From contig JAAEOA010000069.1 of NCBI GenBank assembly GCA_024223715.1, positions 1 to 38,693 of the forward strand: a stretch of DNA of 38,693 nt, written 5' to 3'. The translations under genes and the position numbers were made by a program. Under the pieces are notes generated by a model that saw nothing but the letters and a program-made list of their open reading frames with translations, had not been told where the DNA came from and ran no database searches. Origin of the DNA: a bacterium. GTDB lineage: Bacteria > Krumholzibacteriota > Krumholzibacteriia > LZORAL124-64-63. Below are positions 18,201 through 25,853 of the stretch, piece after piece (positions within the stretch are counted from its first letter, which is position 1; each line of letters begins with the position of its first letter).

Positions 18201-20027
18201 ATGCAGGGCTTCATTCAGCAAGTACGGAGCAGACAGATTCCGGGGTTCCACCAGCAAATCGCCCTTGGTATTCAACCAAACATACTCGGACGCCTGATAA
18301 ACATCACTCAATGAAGAATAATTCCAAACCGAGACCATGAGCAGAATCACTGGCCAAATGAAGCGGCGTAAAAACTTTTGACGAGCCGTGAGGGCGGGAA
18401 TGATTAGCCAAAGACCCAGAACCGTCATGGCCAGAAGAATTTTCCCTCCCCACCACAGATCAATCCCCAGAAAAGATATTCCAAGAGCAACAACAAAGGC
18501 CACCACACCAGAGCCTATCCAGGCTGGCCACTTCGATGAAACCGGCCAGGTGCGTCCCACCCAAATTCCCACCAAAAACGCAAAGAGAGAAAAAACCAGG
18601 AGCATGAGAACCAAATGCAAACACCAGAAAGAAAGAAAAGATAAAGACACTCCGTGCCCAATAAGCCGGGGGTTTGCGTTTGTGGCCAGCATGGAGGCCA
18701 GAAAACGCCCCAGAATTAAAACACCAGATGCCATGAGACCAAAAAGAAAGCCTGAAGCAGCCCCCTGACCAGTCAATTTCATCATATTCCAACCGGATGC
18801 CGACTCACCCTCGGGACCGACCAGCCCTACGGTTCTGAGAATTGCCCACACCGAGGCAGCCAATACCAAAGCAGTGAGCAACCCATCGGCAGTGCTGGCA
18901 AACATTCCGGCGGCAAAAGGAGTGGCAAAATACGCCGGGTCCAGCAAGCTGGACCAATGACCCGGGGAAGCGGGCAACTCGGCCTGGGGAAAGGCCCAGG
19001 TGCCCCACCGGGAAAGACCTGAAAGGGCAAGAATCAGACGCCCAAACCAAGCCGCCAGAAGAAAACCCAGAGTATCGGCCCATAAACGAGCCACCGACAA
19101 CAACGCAACAAACCACCCAAAGCCGGCAAGCAACATCAACCGGGCCGTGTCCTGTCGTTGGTCAAGAATGACTGTTTCCGGCTCAGCATTCACCAAAACT
19201 AAACCCAGGTTGTTATCCAGGTCCTGGAAAAGGACATCAGGCTCAGCATTTCCTTCAGGTGTGAATCGCTCTTTAGCCTGCCCCAATGGCAAAATTTTCC
19301 ATTTCAATCCACTGACCCCGGAAATGGGTAGTTTGTCGTCCAGAGGGATTTGCAATTCGACGGCCAGATCGGAGGACAAGGTTCTGGAAACTCTGCGATA
19401 CCAATGATGACGTCCCCGCCAAAGATTGTCTGCACTTCTGGCATGAGAAATCATGGGTAAAGGTTCCGCCCCACCGGTCCAGGCACTTCGTTGGCCTTTT
19501 TCCCAGACAATGGCTTCAATGAACGGCCCTTTTCCACCAGGAAAGACACCAGGCCAGCGGCGAGCCGTTTCCTTAAGCTGGCGAAACAACTCTCCAGCTG
19601 ATATTGAATCAGCCTTTGTCACAAATGATTTAGATGTAAAATCCAGTATTTGGTCCAGATCACTGTTCAGGTCGTCCCAGTGCTTTTTCACTTCTTCTCT
19701 GTTTTCCTGTAGAAAAACTTTCGGTGCAGAGATTCGTGAATTGGAAGAAGAAATTTTCTGTCCCACGGCTACAAGAGAAGTGGCCAGAAGTGCAGCTATT
19801 GAAAAAAACAACAAAGTTGACCAGAAAACAGATGTCCGTTCCGGCTTGCCGGTTCTTAATCGGGAAATACCCAATAACAAAGCGATGATCAGACTCAGGC
19901 CAAAAAACAACCCTGGCCATTTCAGGCCATCAACCAGAGTGTGGCCTGAACCTGCAAAAAGCAGGACTCCCTGCCCTATCAGGCAGAGTACAACCAGAGG
20001 TTTAACAGTACGCTCCAATAGACCCAT
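15216..20027 (-). CDS. Giant multi-pass membrane sensor histidine kinase (NtrY-like core), 1603 residues
   Basis: This is an exceptionally long sensor kinase; most are 400-900 residues. The N-terminus has about three membrane segments and an extracytoplasmic region (roughly 110-300). A block of many membrane helices (about 300-580) and a second soluble sensor region (about 590-860) come next. Another membrane pair, a Cache-like extracytoplasmic part (about 945-1170) and a last membrane segment (about 1180-1200) lead to the cytoplasmic end. That end has HAMP (about 1200-1255), PAS (about 1260-1365), HisKA with VAHEIKNPLTPIQLS (His1379), and HATPase with N box NLMQNSLDA, DNGSGL and GTGLGL. The HisKA sequence is closest to NtrY-type kinases. 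No response regulator lies beside it. It is the first gene of the envelope operon and overlaps the DUF4159 gene by four bases. Domain borders are by eye; the kinase core is certain. Confidence 0.9.
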   Translation of the reverse strand: MGLLERTVKPLVVLCLIGQGVLLFAGSGHTLVDGLKWPGLFFGLSLIIALLLGISRLRTGKPERTSVFWSTLLFFSIAALLATSLVAVGQKISSSNSRISAPKVFLQENREEVKKHWDDLNSDLDQILDFTSKSFVTKADSISAGELFRQLKETARRWPGVFPGGKGPFIEAIVWEKGQRSAWTGGAEPLPMISHARSADNLWRGRHHWYRRVSRTLSSDLAVELQIPLDDKLPISGVSGLKWKILPLGQAKERFTPEGNAEPDVLFQDLDNNLGLVLVNAEPETVILDQRQDTARLMLLAGFGWFVALLSVARLWADTLGFLLAAWFGRLILALSGLSRWGTWAFPQAELPASPGHWSSLLDPAYFATPFAAGMFASTADGLLTALVLAASVWAILRTVGLVGPEGESASGWNMMKLTGQGAASGFLFGLMASGVLILGRFLASMLATNANPRLIGHGVSLSFLSFWCLHLVLMLLVFSLFAFLVGIWVGRTWPVSSKWPAWIGSGVVAFVVALGISFLGIDLWWGGKILLAMTVLGLWLIIPALTARQKFLRRFIWPVILLMVSVWNYSSLSDVYQASEYVWLNTKGDLLVEPRNLSAPYLLNEALHEMREQDGQSGILPPDSHDVWRDEPAYLLWRKSSLRDLGFPLSVELTDEFDQEESLFTTGFMGEVNFQVGSRKRVHEDLLPEKSESITVEFTEERRIFHDGDELVLSGLINRQGNLGWIRVEFPIRSWRISTQLATLTRPANTSLSGYRPRSEIDKPVILLRGDDKGWLDVGQMGIPDPEFRSMLEDLKTGEQSQAEIQIGDDKFLCQWKTIPSDLANYAGEGYLLGVKQARQRENLLDLSRLMLLNLVFLALLVLFLQIFRRLKGIFPKGGVSDLGPTWSTGFQEQFLAGYLFFGLLLLLVVGTSVDRVGHERIRAEARSRTRTGLDTAVQQLRQLLEEQAYSLSGSDYINDMLIGQLEGKSPVDPRQGRQAMVFGGDGTLILDETLSDLEPEEAGLLLAAARTSPMVVMEDGDQIFVATVVPIDLSGVLAISDTQVLRDGRIRNGFFLYRQLLDRKLLGSLADLINGQATLRLGGRPVLASHPEGVFSGREPLLANPDMMGVLMDHAQAAGVFSFAGRPFAFTGAQPLATFSRLSSGVFGIRKVPAVLALAFPDREIQFEEQRRSTVLFLAGMANLILLTALMLALLMSWNLFRPLRLLLTATQSMAKGDFKAPLPESGRDEVGRLTTAFRVMRSELSSAREDLEAREKFLTSVLDRVTVGVAVVDENRRVISLNPAGRTILVDFDPGNDETQGVLALLDRFLELAEGAERWGGEMSSHDAVRTLRGAMAPLDLPDERCDTMLVFEDITEFLQTRKLAINAELARQVAHEIKNPLTPIQLSVQLLQQAWKDKHPQLDKIMGDTMTRVLTQVELLRSIAAEFSLLGRPGDLQREALDFQMVVNDTLQRYGSADSQSTFSVNQESKDLPLVLANKDSLQKILGNLMQNSLDAVGESQTVVLDIDWYVDSESVTLRWADNGSGLAPEVADRLFDPYFSTKSKGTGLGLAICRNLADRMGGRIVLRNRPDVETHGNGALAELKLPRLRIDTLEGPQS

Positions 20028-20088
20028 TAAATGTGGCCAGCCTCGCAGAAAAGAGATTCAGATCAGTTCAAAAAACAATCAGGGTTCC

Positions 20089-20094
20089 ATTGTA
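20089..20094 (-). promoter_or_regulatory. Possible -10 box for the giant-kinase operon
   Basis: TACAAT (five of six consensus positions) stands 62 bases before the ATG of the giant kinase, in the only gap upstream of it. No good -35 is found at 16-18 bases; the region reads CTGGCGA. The assignment rests on position and the -10 alone. Confidence 0.3.
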
Positions 20095-20136
20095 CGCACA
20101 ATCGACCGAAATTCGCCAGAACCAAGGTGTTTTTCA

Positions 20137-20175
20137 TAAAAAAAACCCTCCCGCCTCGGTGACGGAAGGGTTTTT
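20137..20175 (-). terminator. Intrinsic terminator of the secD-secF operon
   Basis: The arms AAAAACCCTcCCG (20141-20153) and CGGaAGGGTTTTT (20163-20175) form a 12-bp stem with one mismatch and a 9-base loop. On the minus strand the stem runs into a T tract. It begins 19 bases after the secF stop codon and insulates the downstream giant-kinase operon. Confidence 0.85.
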
Positions 20176-20194
20176 CAAATAACGAAAAAGAAAC

Positions 20195-21127
20195 TTACAT
20201 GTCCATAGCCATGCGTTTCTTATCGGTAATTTTGCGTTCGTACCACCAGACCAGAATAGGACTGGCAATGAACATGGAGCTGTAAGTACCCACAACAACA
20301 CCAAAGGTCAGGGCAAATGCAAAGTCATGAATGACCGCTCCACCAAGAATGTATAAGCAAATGGCAACCATGAAAGTTGTCACCGATGTCAGCAAGGTAC
20401 GGCTGAGACATTCGTTAATGGATCGGTTAATGACCTGAGCATAGCTCTCTTTGCGGCGCAGACGCATATTCTCACGAATACGGTCAAAGACCACAATAGT
20501 ATCGTTGAGCGAGTAACCAATAATCGTCAGGAAGGCCGCAATAATGGACAGGCTGATTTCCAGATTCAGAATGGCGAAAACTCCAAGAGTAAGAGTCACA
20601 TCGTGAACAAGAGCCAGAATGGCTGCGATTCCGTAGCGGAAAACAAAGCGGAAAGTAATGTAAAGCACGATCAGAGCCAAAGCGCCAAAGACAGCACTGG
20701 TGGCACCCTTTCGCAACTCGTCCCCAATTTTGGGCCCAACACTTTCTTCCCGGCGCAACTCGATGTCACGTCCGTTGAGGCTTTCGCGCAGGTCATTCAA
20801 AAGAATCTGTGCAGCATCGAGAGTTTCTGTTGTTTCACCTTCAACATTTGGGAAGGTAATCAGGAACTCATCGGCGGATCCAAATTCGGTGACCTGAATG
20901 CCATCGTAGCCTTTGCCTTCAAGAGCGGCGCGAATTTCGCCCACACTGGGAGCCGGCTCGGCTATTTTTACCTGTAAAACACTACCACCGGTGAAGTCGA
21001 TACTCAGGCGGGGACCGCCATTAATCACAAGCAAAATCAGTGACAAAGCGATCAGCACCACCGAAAAGGTGAATGCCGGCTTCATGGCACCGATAAAGTT
21101 AATATTTGGGTTTCTGAAGAATTCCAT
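20195..21127 (-). CDS. secF: Protein translocase subunit SecF
   Basis: SecF pairs with SecD in the inner membrane and uses proton motive force to pull preproteins out of the SecYEG channel. The 310-residue protein has the N-terminal membrane segment and the periplasmic P4 domain with GLSIDFTGG-like RLSIDFTGGS and VTEFGS. Five C-terminal membrane helices carry SLNDTIVVFDRIREN and SRTLLTSVTT, the diagnostic SecF motifs. Length is normal. The ATG has AGGA only two bases upstream, unusually close. It is the second gene of a two-gene operon, 102 bases after secD, with a stable hairpin in that gap and a strong terminator behind. Confidence 0.97.
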   Translation of the reverse strand: MEFFRNPNINFIGAMKPAFTFSVVLIALSLILLVINGGPRLSIDFTGGSVLQVKIAEPAPSVGEIRAALEGKGYDGIQVTEFGSADEFLITFPNVEGETTETLDAAQILLNDLRESLNGRDIELRREESVGPKIGDELRKGATSAVFGALALIVLYITFRFVFRYGIAAILALVHDVTLTLGVFAILNLEISLSIIAAFLTIIGYSLNDTIVVFDRIRENMRLRRKESYAQVINRSINECLSRTLLTSVTTFMVAICLYILGGAVIHDFAFALTFGVVVGTYSSMFIASPILVWWYERKITDKKRMAMDM

Positions 21128-21205
21128 CTTCCTGTCCGACCTTTCCCGAATTTTTCAATTCGGATTCATGCCCTGGGGGCGAAATTTACCAAAACTGTAA
21201 ACCAT

Positions 21206-21223
21206 GGGGCTGAAAACAGCCCC
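21206..21223 (-). other. Intercistronic hairpin between secD and secF
   Basis: GGGGCTG (21206-21212) and CAGCCCC (21217-21223) form a perfect 7-bp stem around a four-base loop, six bases after the secD stop. There is no T run after it on the minus strand, so it is probably not a full terminator. It could lower or stabilise expression of one cistron relative to the other. Confidence 0.5.
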
Positions 21224-21229
21224 CTGGCA

Positions 21230-22936
21230 CTAGATGCTCATTGTTTGTTTGCCCTGCTTGCGGGTGATGGTCTCCATCAGCACACGAGTCATGACCAGGG
21301 CCGTGAACATGCTGGTAAGAATACCAATGCTCAAAGTCACCGCGAAACCCTTGATGGGTCCGGTGCCGAACATCAGCAGAATTCCGCCGGCAATAAGAGT
21401 GGTTACGTTTGCATCGACAATGGTACGGGTGGCGTTCATATAACCTGACTGAACAGCAGCCCGCACGGTTTTATCTTTGCGAAGTTCTTCACGAATACGC
21501 TCGTTGATCAGCACGTTGGCATCAACAGCCATACCCACTGTAAGAATAATACCGGCAATACCAGGCAAGGTAAGAACCAGGCCGAACTGAGCCAGTACAG
21601 ACATCAGAATAACGATGTTGCTGACCAGGGCCAGAACAGTCACCAGGCCACTGGCCCGGTAATAAATCAGCATGAAGATAACCACCAGAATGGAGCCGTA
21701 CATTGCAGCATCGAGTCCCATTTTGATGGAGTCGCTACCGAGGCTTGGCCCCACGGTACGCTCTTCAGCAATATAAACATCGGCAGGCAAGGCACCGGCG
21801 CGCAGCAGCAAAGCCAAATCGCTGGCTTCATTGTTGGTAAAGCTACCGGTAATTTGTCCCTGGCCACCAGGAATGCGACCCTGGATTTGAGGGGCACTGC
21901 TAATGCGACCATCGAGGCTGATAGCCAAGAGGCGGTTCACGTTATCGCCGGTAAGTTTGGCGAACTGACGAGCACCACGGCTGTCGAGGGTAAAACTGAC
22001 CATAAAACGGCCAGGGTTTTGGTTGTCTGCATTGGCAGTGGCACCTTCAAGGCGGTCACCGGTCAGGCCGGCAGTTCCGTCCACCAAATACATGGGACGC
22101 AATTTAATGCCTTCGCCCACGTCGAGAGCCTCATCACCCAGCTGAAGTTCCACATCCCGTAAAGCCCGAGCGGTGCGAGGGTCATCCAGCAAAGCCTGCA
22201 TGCGGTTGACATCGTTTTCATTCAGGAAAATAGATGTTCCCAGACCACGGCCCAGTGCCGACTGCAGCATGAGCATTCCGGTGAATGGATGTTCGGCCAG
22301 ATAGACCGCATCGCTGACGTCCTCACCTTCTCCATTAGGATCAAGGCTTCCGAATGGATTGTCAGGGTCGTTGGCTGTGCTATCAGCAACAGCAACCTGA
22401 TCGTCACTGGATTCGGCAGCTATGGCTTCAGCCACGGCGGCTTCATCCAGGAAAGCACGATCCAGTTTTTCAAAGACTTCCTGCAATTCAGATTCGGGAC
22501 GAACCAGACGGAATTCCAGACGAGCCGTTTTACCCAGCAGGTTTTTGGCTCTTTCGGGATCCTGCAGTCCAGGCAACTTGACCACAATGCGACTGGCGCC
22601 AAAGGTGGTAATTTCCGGTTCGGACACACCAAATTTATCGATGCGCCGGACCAGGCTTTCTTTCACTCTTTGCAGAGCATCCTGAGCCTCGGCCGGGGTC
22701 ATATCGGTCTGGTCAATTTCCAGTACCAAATACATGCCACCCTTAAGATCGAGCCCACGGCGAATAGCCTTGCTATCGATCTCCTGGATCTCAGCCAAGC
22801 GTTCGGGATTGTCTTTGGCTGCGGCACGCTCTTCGCCAGAAATGGAAAGAGCCTTGAAAGTTGGCCACAATCCGATGAGGGAGAGCAACAGGACGACGAC
22901 ACTCAATCCTGCCCTGATTTGCAGGGAACGATTCAT
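21230..22936 (-). CDS. secD: Protein translocase subunit SecD
   Basis: SecD is the larger half of the SecDF export motor in the inner membrane. The protein starts with a membrane segment and the D1 motif RRGLDLKGGMYLVLEID (60-76). The P1 periplasmic head follows with TARLEFRLV and DGRISSAPQIQGRI. The six-helix membrane block contains GMAVDANVLINERIREEL with the conserved Asp and TTLIAGGILLMFGTGPIKGFA. It is 568 residues long, within the range of non-enterobacterial SecD. Residues about 150-215 are an acidic, low-complexity insertion (many Asp, Glu, Ala and Ser) inside the head region. AGGAG lies seven bases before the ATG. It is the first gene of the secD-secF operon. Confidence 0.97.
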   Translation of the reverse strand: MNRSLQIRAGLSVVVLLLSLIGLWPTFKALSISGEERAAAKDNPERLAEIQEIDSKAIRRGLDLKGGMYLVLEIDQTDMTPAEAQDALQRVKESLVRRIDKFGVSEPEITTFGASRIVVKLPGLQDPERAKNLLGKTARLEFRLVRPESELQEVFEKLDRAFLDEAAVAEAIAAESSDDQVAVADSTANDPDNPFGSLDPNGEGEDVSDAVYLAEHPFTGMLMLQSALGRGLGTSIFLNENDVNRMQALLDDPRTARALRDVELQLGDEALDVGEGIKLRPMYLVDGTAGLTGDRLEGATANADNQNPGRFMVSFTLDSRGARQFAKLTGDNVNRLLAISLDGRISSAPQIQGRIPGGQGQITGSFTNNEASDLALLLRAGALPADVYIAEERTVGPSLGSDSIKMGLDAAMYGSILVVIFMLIYYRASGLVTVLALVSNIVILMSVLAQFGLVLTLPGIAGIILTVGMAVDANVLINERIREELRKDKTVRAAVQSGYMNATRTIVDANVTTLIAGGILLMFGTGPIKGFAVTLSIGILTSMFTALVMTRVLMETITRKQGKQTMSI

Positions 22937-23025
22937 TTTTTAACTCCTGGAAAGCCTGTTCCGGATGGGCGCTTGGGCCAAAATCCGGCTCAACAATACA
23001 AAAAATAACGGTTTAACCGACGACG

Positions 23026-23055
23026 ATGATAACACATAAGTGTCCATTTTGCCAG
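23026..23055 (-). promoter_or_regulatory. Possible promoter of secD-secF
   Basis: CTGGCA (23055-23050) and TATCAT (23031-23026) are 18 bases apart, matching the sigma-70 consensus at four and five of six positions. They lie about 90 bases before the secD ATG in the 187-base gap. The leader also contains an inverted repeat, CCGGAT (22961-22966) with ATCCGG (22983-22988). Confidence 0.4.
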
Positions 23056-23123
23056 AAATTGCCCAATTCCAACTCTTAAATGAACATAATTTTGGCAGGA
23101 TCCGGGGTCTGGTGGTCAAGCTC

Positions 23124-24215
23124 CTAGTGGCGAACTTGCAATGTGTAAACACATTGCCCCAGCCCAAGCTCCTGGCAACGTTCCATCAAAATGCCGGGCT
23201 CATGGACAGAACCACTCCATTGGCGCAGCCCGTGGACAGCATCGTCCACCAGCAAATCAATTGTGGCCTGGTCCAGTGCCACCGGATCGGTCGAAATAAG
23301 CGCACCTTTAGGAGCAGGTTTTAATTTGCTGAGGCTTAGGGCCCCGGAAACCCTTTTGGGAGGCCTGGTCAGGAAATTCACATAAAGGAAACCACCGTAC
23401 TGGGAAGCCTGACTTTGACTGGCTGCCGCCCAGGCCAGCTCGGCCAATTGCTTTTGGAACTGGGCAACAGCCGTCTTATCATCCGGAGTAATACCCGATA
23501 AATGACAGGCAGTAAGGCATTCTCCACACCCGACACATAATTTGTGATCGATGGTGGCCCGGCCGCCCTGTATGGATATGGCATCAAAAATACAAGCAGC
23601 CAGACAGGAACCACAGCCGGCACATAAAGGAGTGTCCACCTTTGGCTTCAAGTGGCGGTGTAACTTCAATTTGGTTTCCCGGTCGAAAAGACCGCACCCC
23701 AGGTTGAAGGTTGCCGCGGCAATGCCCAGAAAAGGGTGCGGGCGAACGGAATTGAGCAAAAGCAGCCCAGGGGCCTGAGCTGCCACTTGAGACAGCCGGC
23801 CTTCTGCCAGCGTACTCATTTGAGAAAGAGTTAACAAACCTTCAGGGCCGGCAGGTGACTCATCTCCCACTTCAAAATCAGTCAAATTCAGCTGACGAGC
23901 CCGGGTTCTAAGATAATTGGCAGTTTCCAACCCGGCGGTGGTAATGGACAAATTCTCAAAGCTGGCACCCGGAGAATGCCCCGAACGACGCAAGCCAGCC
24001 CGGGAAGCTTGAATGTGTTCGAAATTTACCAGATTTGGTTTATTCGGTTCCTCGAGAGGAATTTTCACCGACCAAGATGTTGGCAAACCCTCAGCGGAAA
24101 AAGGAACCATTTCGGCAATGGTTTTTTCCAAATTAGCCAGAAAAGCGGCATCGCAATCAGTGCCTTTCTGGCCGGATGGACAGAAAACAACAAGGCTGGC
24201 ATTTTCCGCAGGCAT
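23124..24215 (-). CDS. DUF362-type protein with two [4Fe-4S] clusters
   Basis: This 363-residue protein resembles the DUF362 family of iron-sulfur proteins. The N-terminal two thirds carries DUF362-like features (a region around LLLLNSVRPHPFLGIAAATF near 151 and the long GLE segment). A bacterial ferredoxin module follows, with CAGCGSCLAAC (Cys198, 201, 204, 208) and CVGCGECLTAC (Cys227, 230, 233, 237). A C-terminal tail of about 120 residues carries conserved-looking DPVALDQ. The partner and reaction are unknown; members probably move electrons. No signal peptide is seen. It starts two bases after the deacetylase stop and forms a two-gene operon with it. The gene ends in TAG with no clear terminator hairpin, and the secDF promoter lies just beyond. 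Confidence 0.85.
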   Translation of the reverse strand: MPAENASLVVFCPSGQKGTDCDAAFLANLEKTIAEMVPFSAEGLPTSWSVKIPLEEPNKPNLVNFEHIQASRAGLRRSGHSPGASFENLSITTAGLETANYLRTRARQLNLTDFEVGDESPAGPEGLLTLSQMSTLAEGRLSQVAAQAPGLLLLNSVRPHPFLGIAAATFNLGCGLFDRETKLKLHRHLKPKVDTPLCAGCGSCLAACIFDAISIQGGRATIDHKLCVGCGECLTACHLSGITPDDKTAVAQFQKQLAELAWAAASQSQASQYGGFLYVNFLTRPPKRVSGALSLSKLKPAPKGALISTDPVALDQATIDLLVDDAVHGLRQWSGSVHEPGILMERCQELGLGQCVYTLQVRH

Positions 24216-24216
24216 G

Positions 24217-25737
24217 TCATTTACCCCCGGAGGCAGATTTCTTCAAAGCCAACATTTCTGAAACCGTAACAAACCTGACACCGGCTTTTTTTAAACGGGG
24301 AATTTCCCTGGCCAGAACACTCCAGGTTGCCGGATGCGGATGCCCAATGCCCACGGCAAATCCCTTGCGTTTCGCAGCCGAAACCAAGGCGTTCAAATTG
24401 GCCGTAATGGTTTTTTCATTTTCACTGTCGAAATCCAGGAAGATTCGGTTACGCAGGGTTGGTATTCCTGACTTGAGAGCCACATCATAAGCCACTGAAT
24501 TGCGAGTCGTCAGACTATCGAAAAAAAACATATTACGTTTTTTCAGAACCTGCATGAGGGCGGTCATGGTTGCTGCGTCACTGGTGGCAGCACTTCCCAT
24601 GTGGTTATTCAACCCGGTAACCCCTGGCAGATTCCTGAGTTTATCACTCAACAGGTCTTCAATTGTTTCGGCATCCATTCCCACCAAAAGAGGAGCTTTC
24701 CCCGGATTTTTTTTCGGGTAACCCTCAGGCTCCATGGGCAAATGTAAAATTATTTCCCGGCGGCGTGTCAGGACCTTTTTCTTTTCTGACTTCAGGCTAA
24801 CCTCGACAAAACAACCGGCGTCGAGACGAATTTTGCGGCCCGATGATGCAGAAGTCTTTCCAATATCCTGCCTGGCATTGTCCTGGGGTAAAATCAGATC
24901 GGTTTCTTCCAGAGAGTACTGTCGGGAAAATGGTAAATTTGGCAATACAGCCATAGTCATGGGAGCAGGTAATTTCAGGAGTCCCCGGGTAACATCGTTG
25001 CGAAAGTTCCCCCAGTCATCAATGACCAAAGCCACCACCGGCCCCTCATGTTCCGCCTGAAAATCAGCCCAGGGTGTGGTACTGGAGTAATCACCCCAAA
25101 CCAGATTTTTGGGGGCCTTGCCCCGGTGCAAAACCAGGGTGTGAGTAGGTTTTCCGTTCACACCGAGATCCAACCGCAACAAATCAGTCTGATCATTGGG
25201 TCTGGATGTTTTGTTTTCCGGATAGAGCTTTTGCCCCCACAGGACTTTTGCTCCCACGGTATTCAGGGCGAGATCAAGAGTTCTTTGCAGCTGCTCATAG
25301 GCCAAAGAGTTTTCGAGAGCCACCACACGACAACGAACGGTGGCATTTTCACCCCACTGGGGCGCGGACCAGTCCAGATCCGTTGGTCCAAATGCGGGTC
25401 CGGGCCGAAAATAAGGGAGATGTTCAGAAAGAACCGATTCCACTTCCAGTTGAACTTCACCATAAGCAGCATCTGAGCCCATAACCAATAGGGCGGCTTG
25501 TCCCGTGCCCGATTTAGCCCACTTCAGAAAACCAATGCCCCCCATTAGCAAGACCAAAGCACCCACCAGAAACCAAGTCAGTGATGTAGCCTGCCAGGAA
25601 GAACGCTTTTTGCGACGGCCGCCTTTTTTCCTGACTTTTTTCTTTCGCGTTGTTTTGCGATTTTTTTTGCCACCAAGCCGGCCAAAGAGATTCAAATCAA
25701 CAGTCTCCAATTTTCCTGCAGCCAAATTCAGCCACAA
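24217..25737 (-). CDS. Membrane-anchored divergent polysaccharide deacetylase (DUF610/YibQ-like)
   Basis: The C-terminal half (about residue 233 onward) is a divergent polysaccharide deacetylase domain. It shows ALVIDDWG (Asp240/Asp241), MAVLPNLPFS, EIILHLPMEP, GLNNHMGSAAT, FFFDSLTT and GIGHPHPATW, all typical of the DUF610 group. The N-terminus is very basic (residues about 24-46, mostly Lys and Arg), then one membrane helix (about 52-72). The enzyme would therefore sit outside the cytoplasmic membrane with a short cationic tail inside. Between the PNLPFS and EIILHLP segments is an insertion of about 50 residues not usual for the family. The start is a TTG at 25737 without a clear ribosome site; a second TTG about 14 codons later has GGAGA upstream and may be the real start. 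Substrate unknown; peptidoglycan or another envelope sugar is likely. Confidence 0.83.
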   Translation of the reverse strand: MWLNLAAGKLETVDLNLFGRLGGKKNRKTTRKKKVRKKGGRRKKRSSWQATSLTWFLVGALVLLMGGIGFLKWAKSGTGQAALLVMGSDAAYGEVQLEVESVLSEHLPYFRPGPAFGPTDLDWSAPQWGENATVRCRVVALENSLAYEQLQRTLDLALNTVGAKVLWGQKLYPENKTSRPNDQTDLLRLDLGVNGKPTHTLVLHRGKAPKNLVWGDYSSTTPWADFQAEHEGPVVALVIDDWGNFRNDVTRGLLKLPAPMTMAVLPNLPFSRQYSLEETDLILPQDNARQDIGKTSASSGRKIRLDAGCFVEVSLKSEKKKVLTRRREIILHLPMEPEGYPKKNPGKAPLLVGMDAETIEDLLSDKLRNLPGVTGLNNHMGSAATSDAATMTALMQVLKKRNMFFFDSLTTRNSVAYDVALKSGIPTLRNRIFLDFDSENEKTITANLNALVSAAKRKGFAVGIGHPHPATWSVLAREIPRLKKAGVRFVTVSEMLALKKSASGGK

Positions 25738-25763
25738 TCTTGGCAGAATTATTCAGAAGGGTA

Positions 25764-25799
25764 TAATACAAAAGAGGGAACCTGCTTGAGGTTCCCTCT
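25764..25799 (-). terminator. Intrinsic terminator after lipoprotein A
   Basis: AGAGGGAACC (25773-25782) pairs perfectly with GGTTCCCTCT (25790-25799) across a 7-base loop, followed on the minus strand by TTTGTATTATA. It lies about 55 bases after the lipoprotein stop and ends the long run that begins at ftsE. The deacetylase gene starts 27 bases beyond. Confidence 0.88.
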
Positions 25800-25853
25800 C
25801 CATATTATTGCCTGTTGGACTCAGCCACAAGGACTGTTGTAAAAAATTAGCCC

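Noticed and set aside
25759..25770. TATAAT sequence on the plus strand
   Set aside because: No plus-strand gene follows for many kilobases; the bases are explained by the T tract region of the minus-strand terminator.
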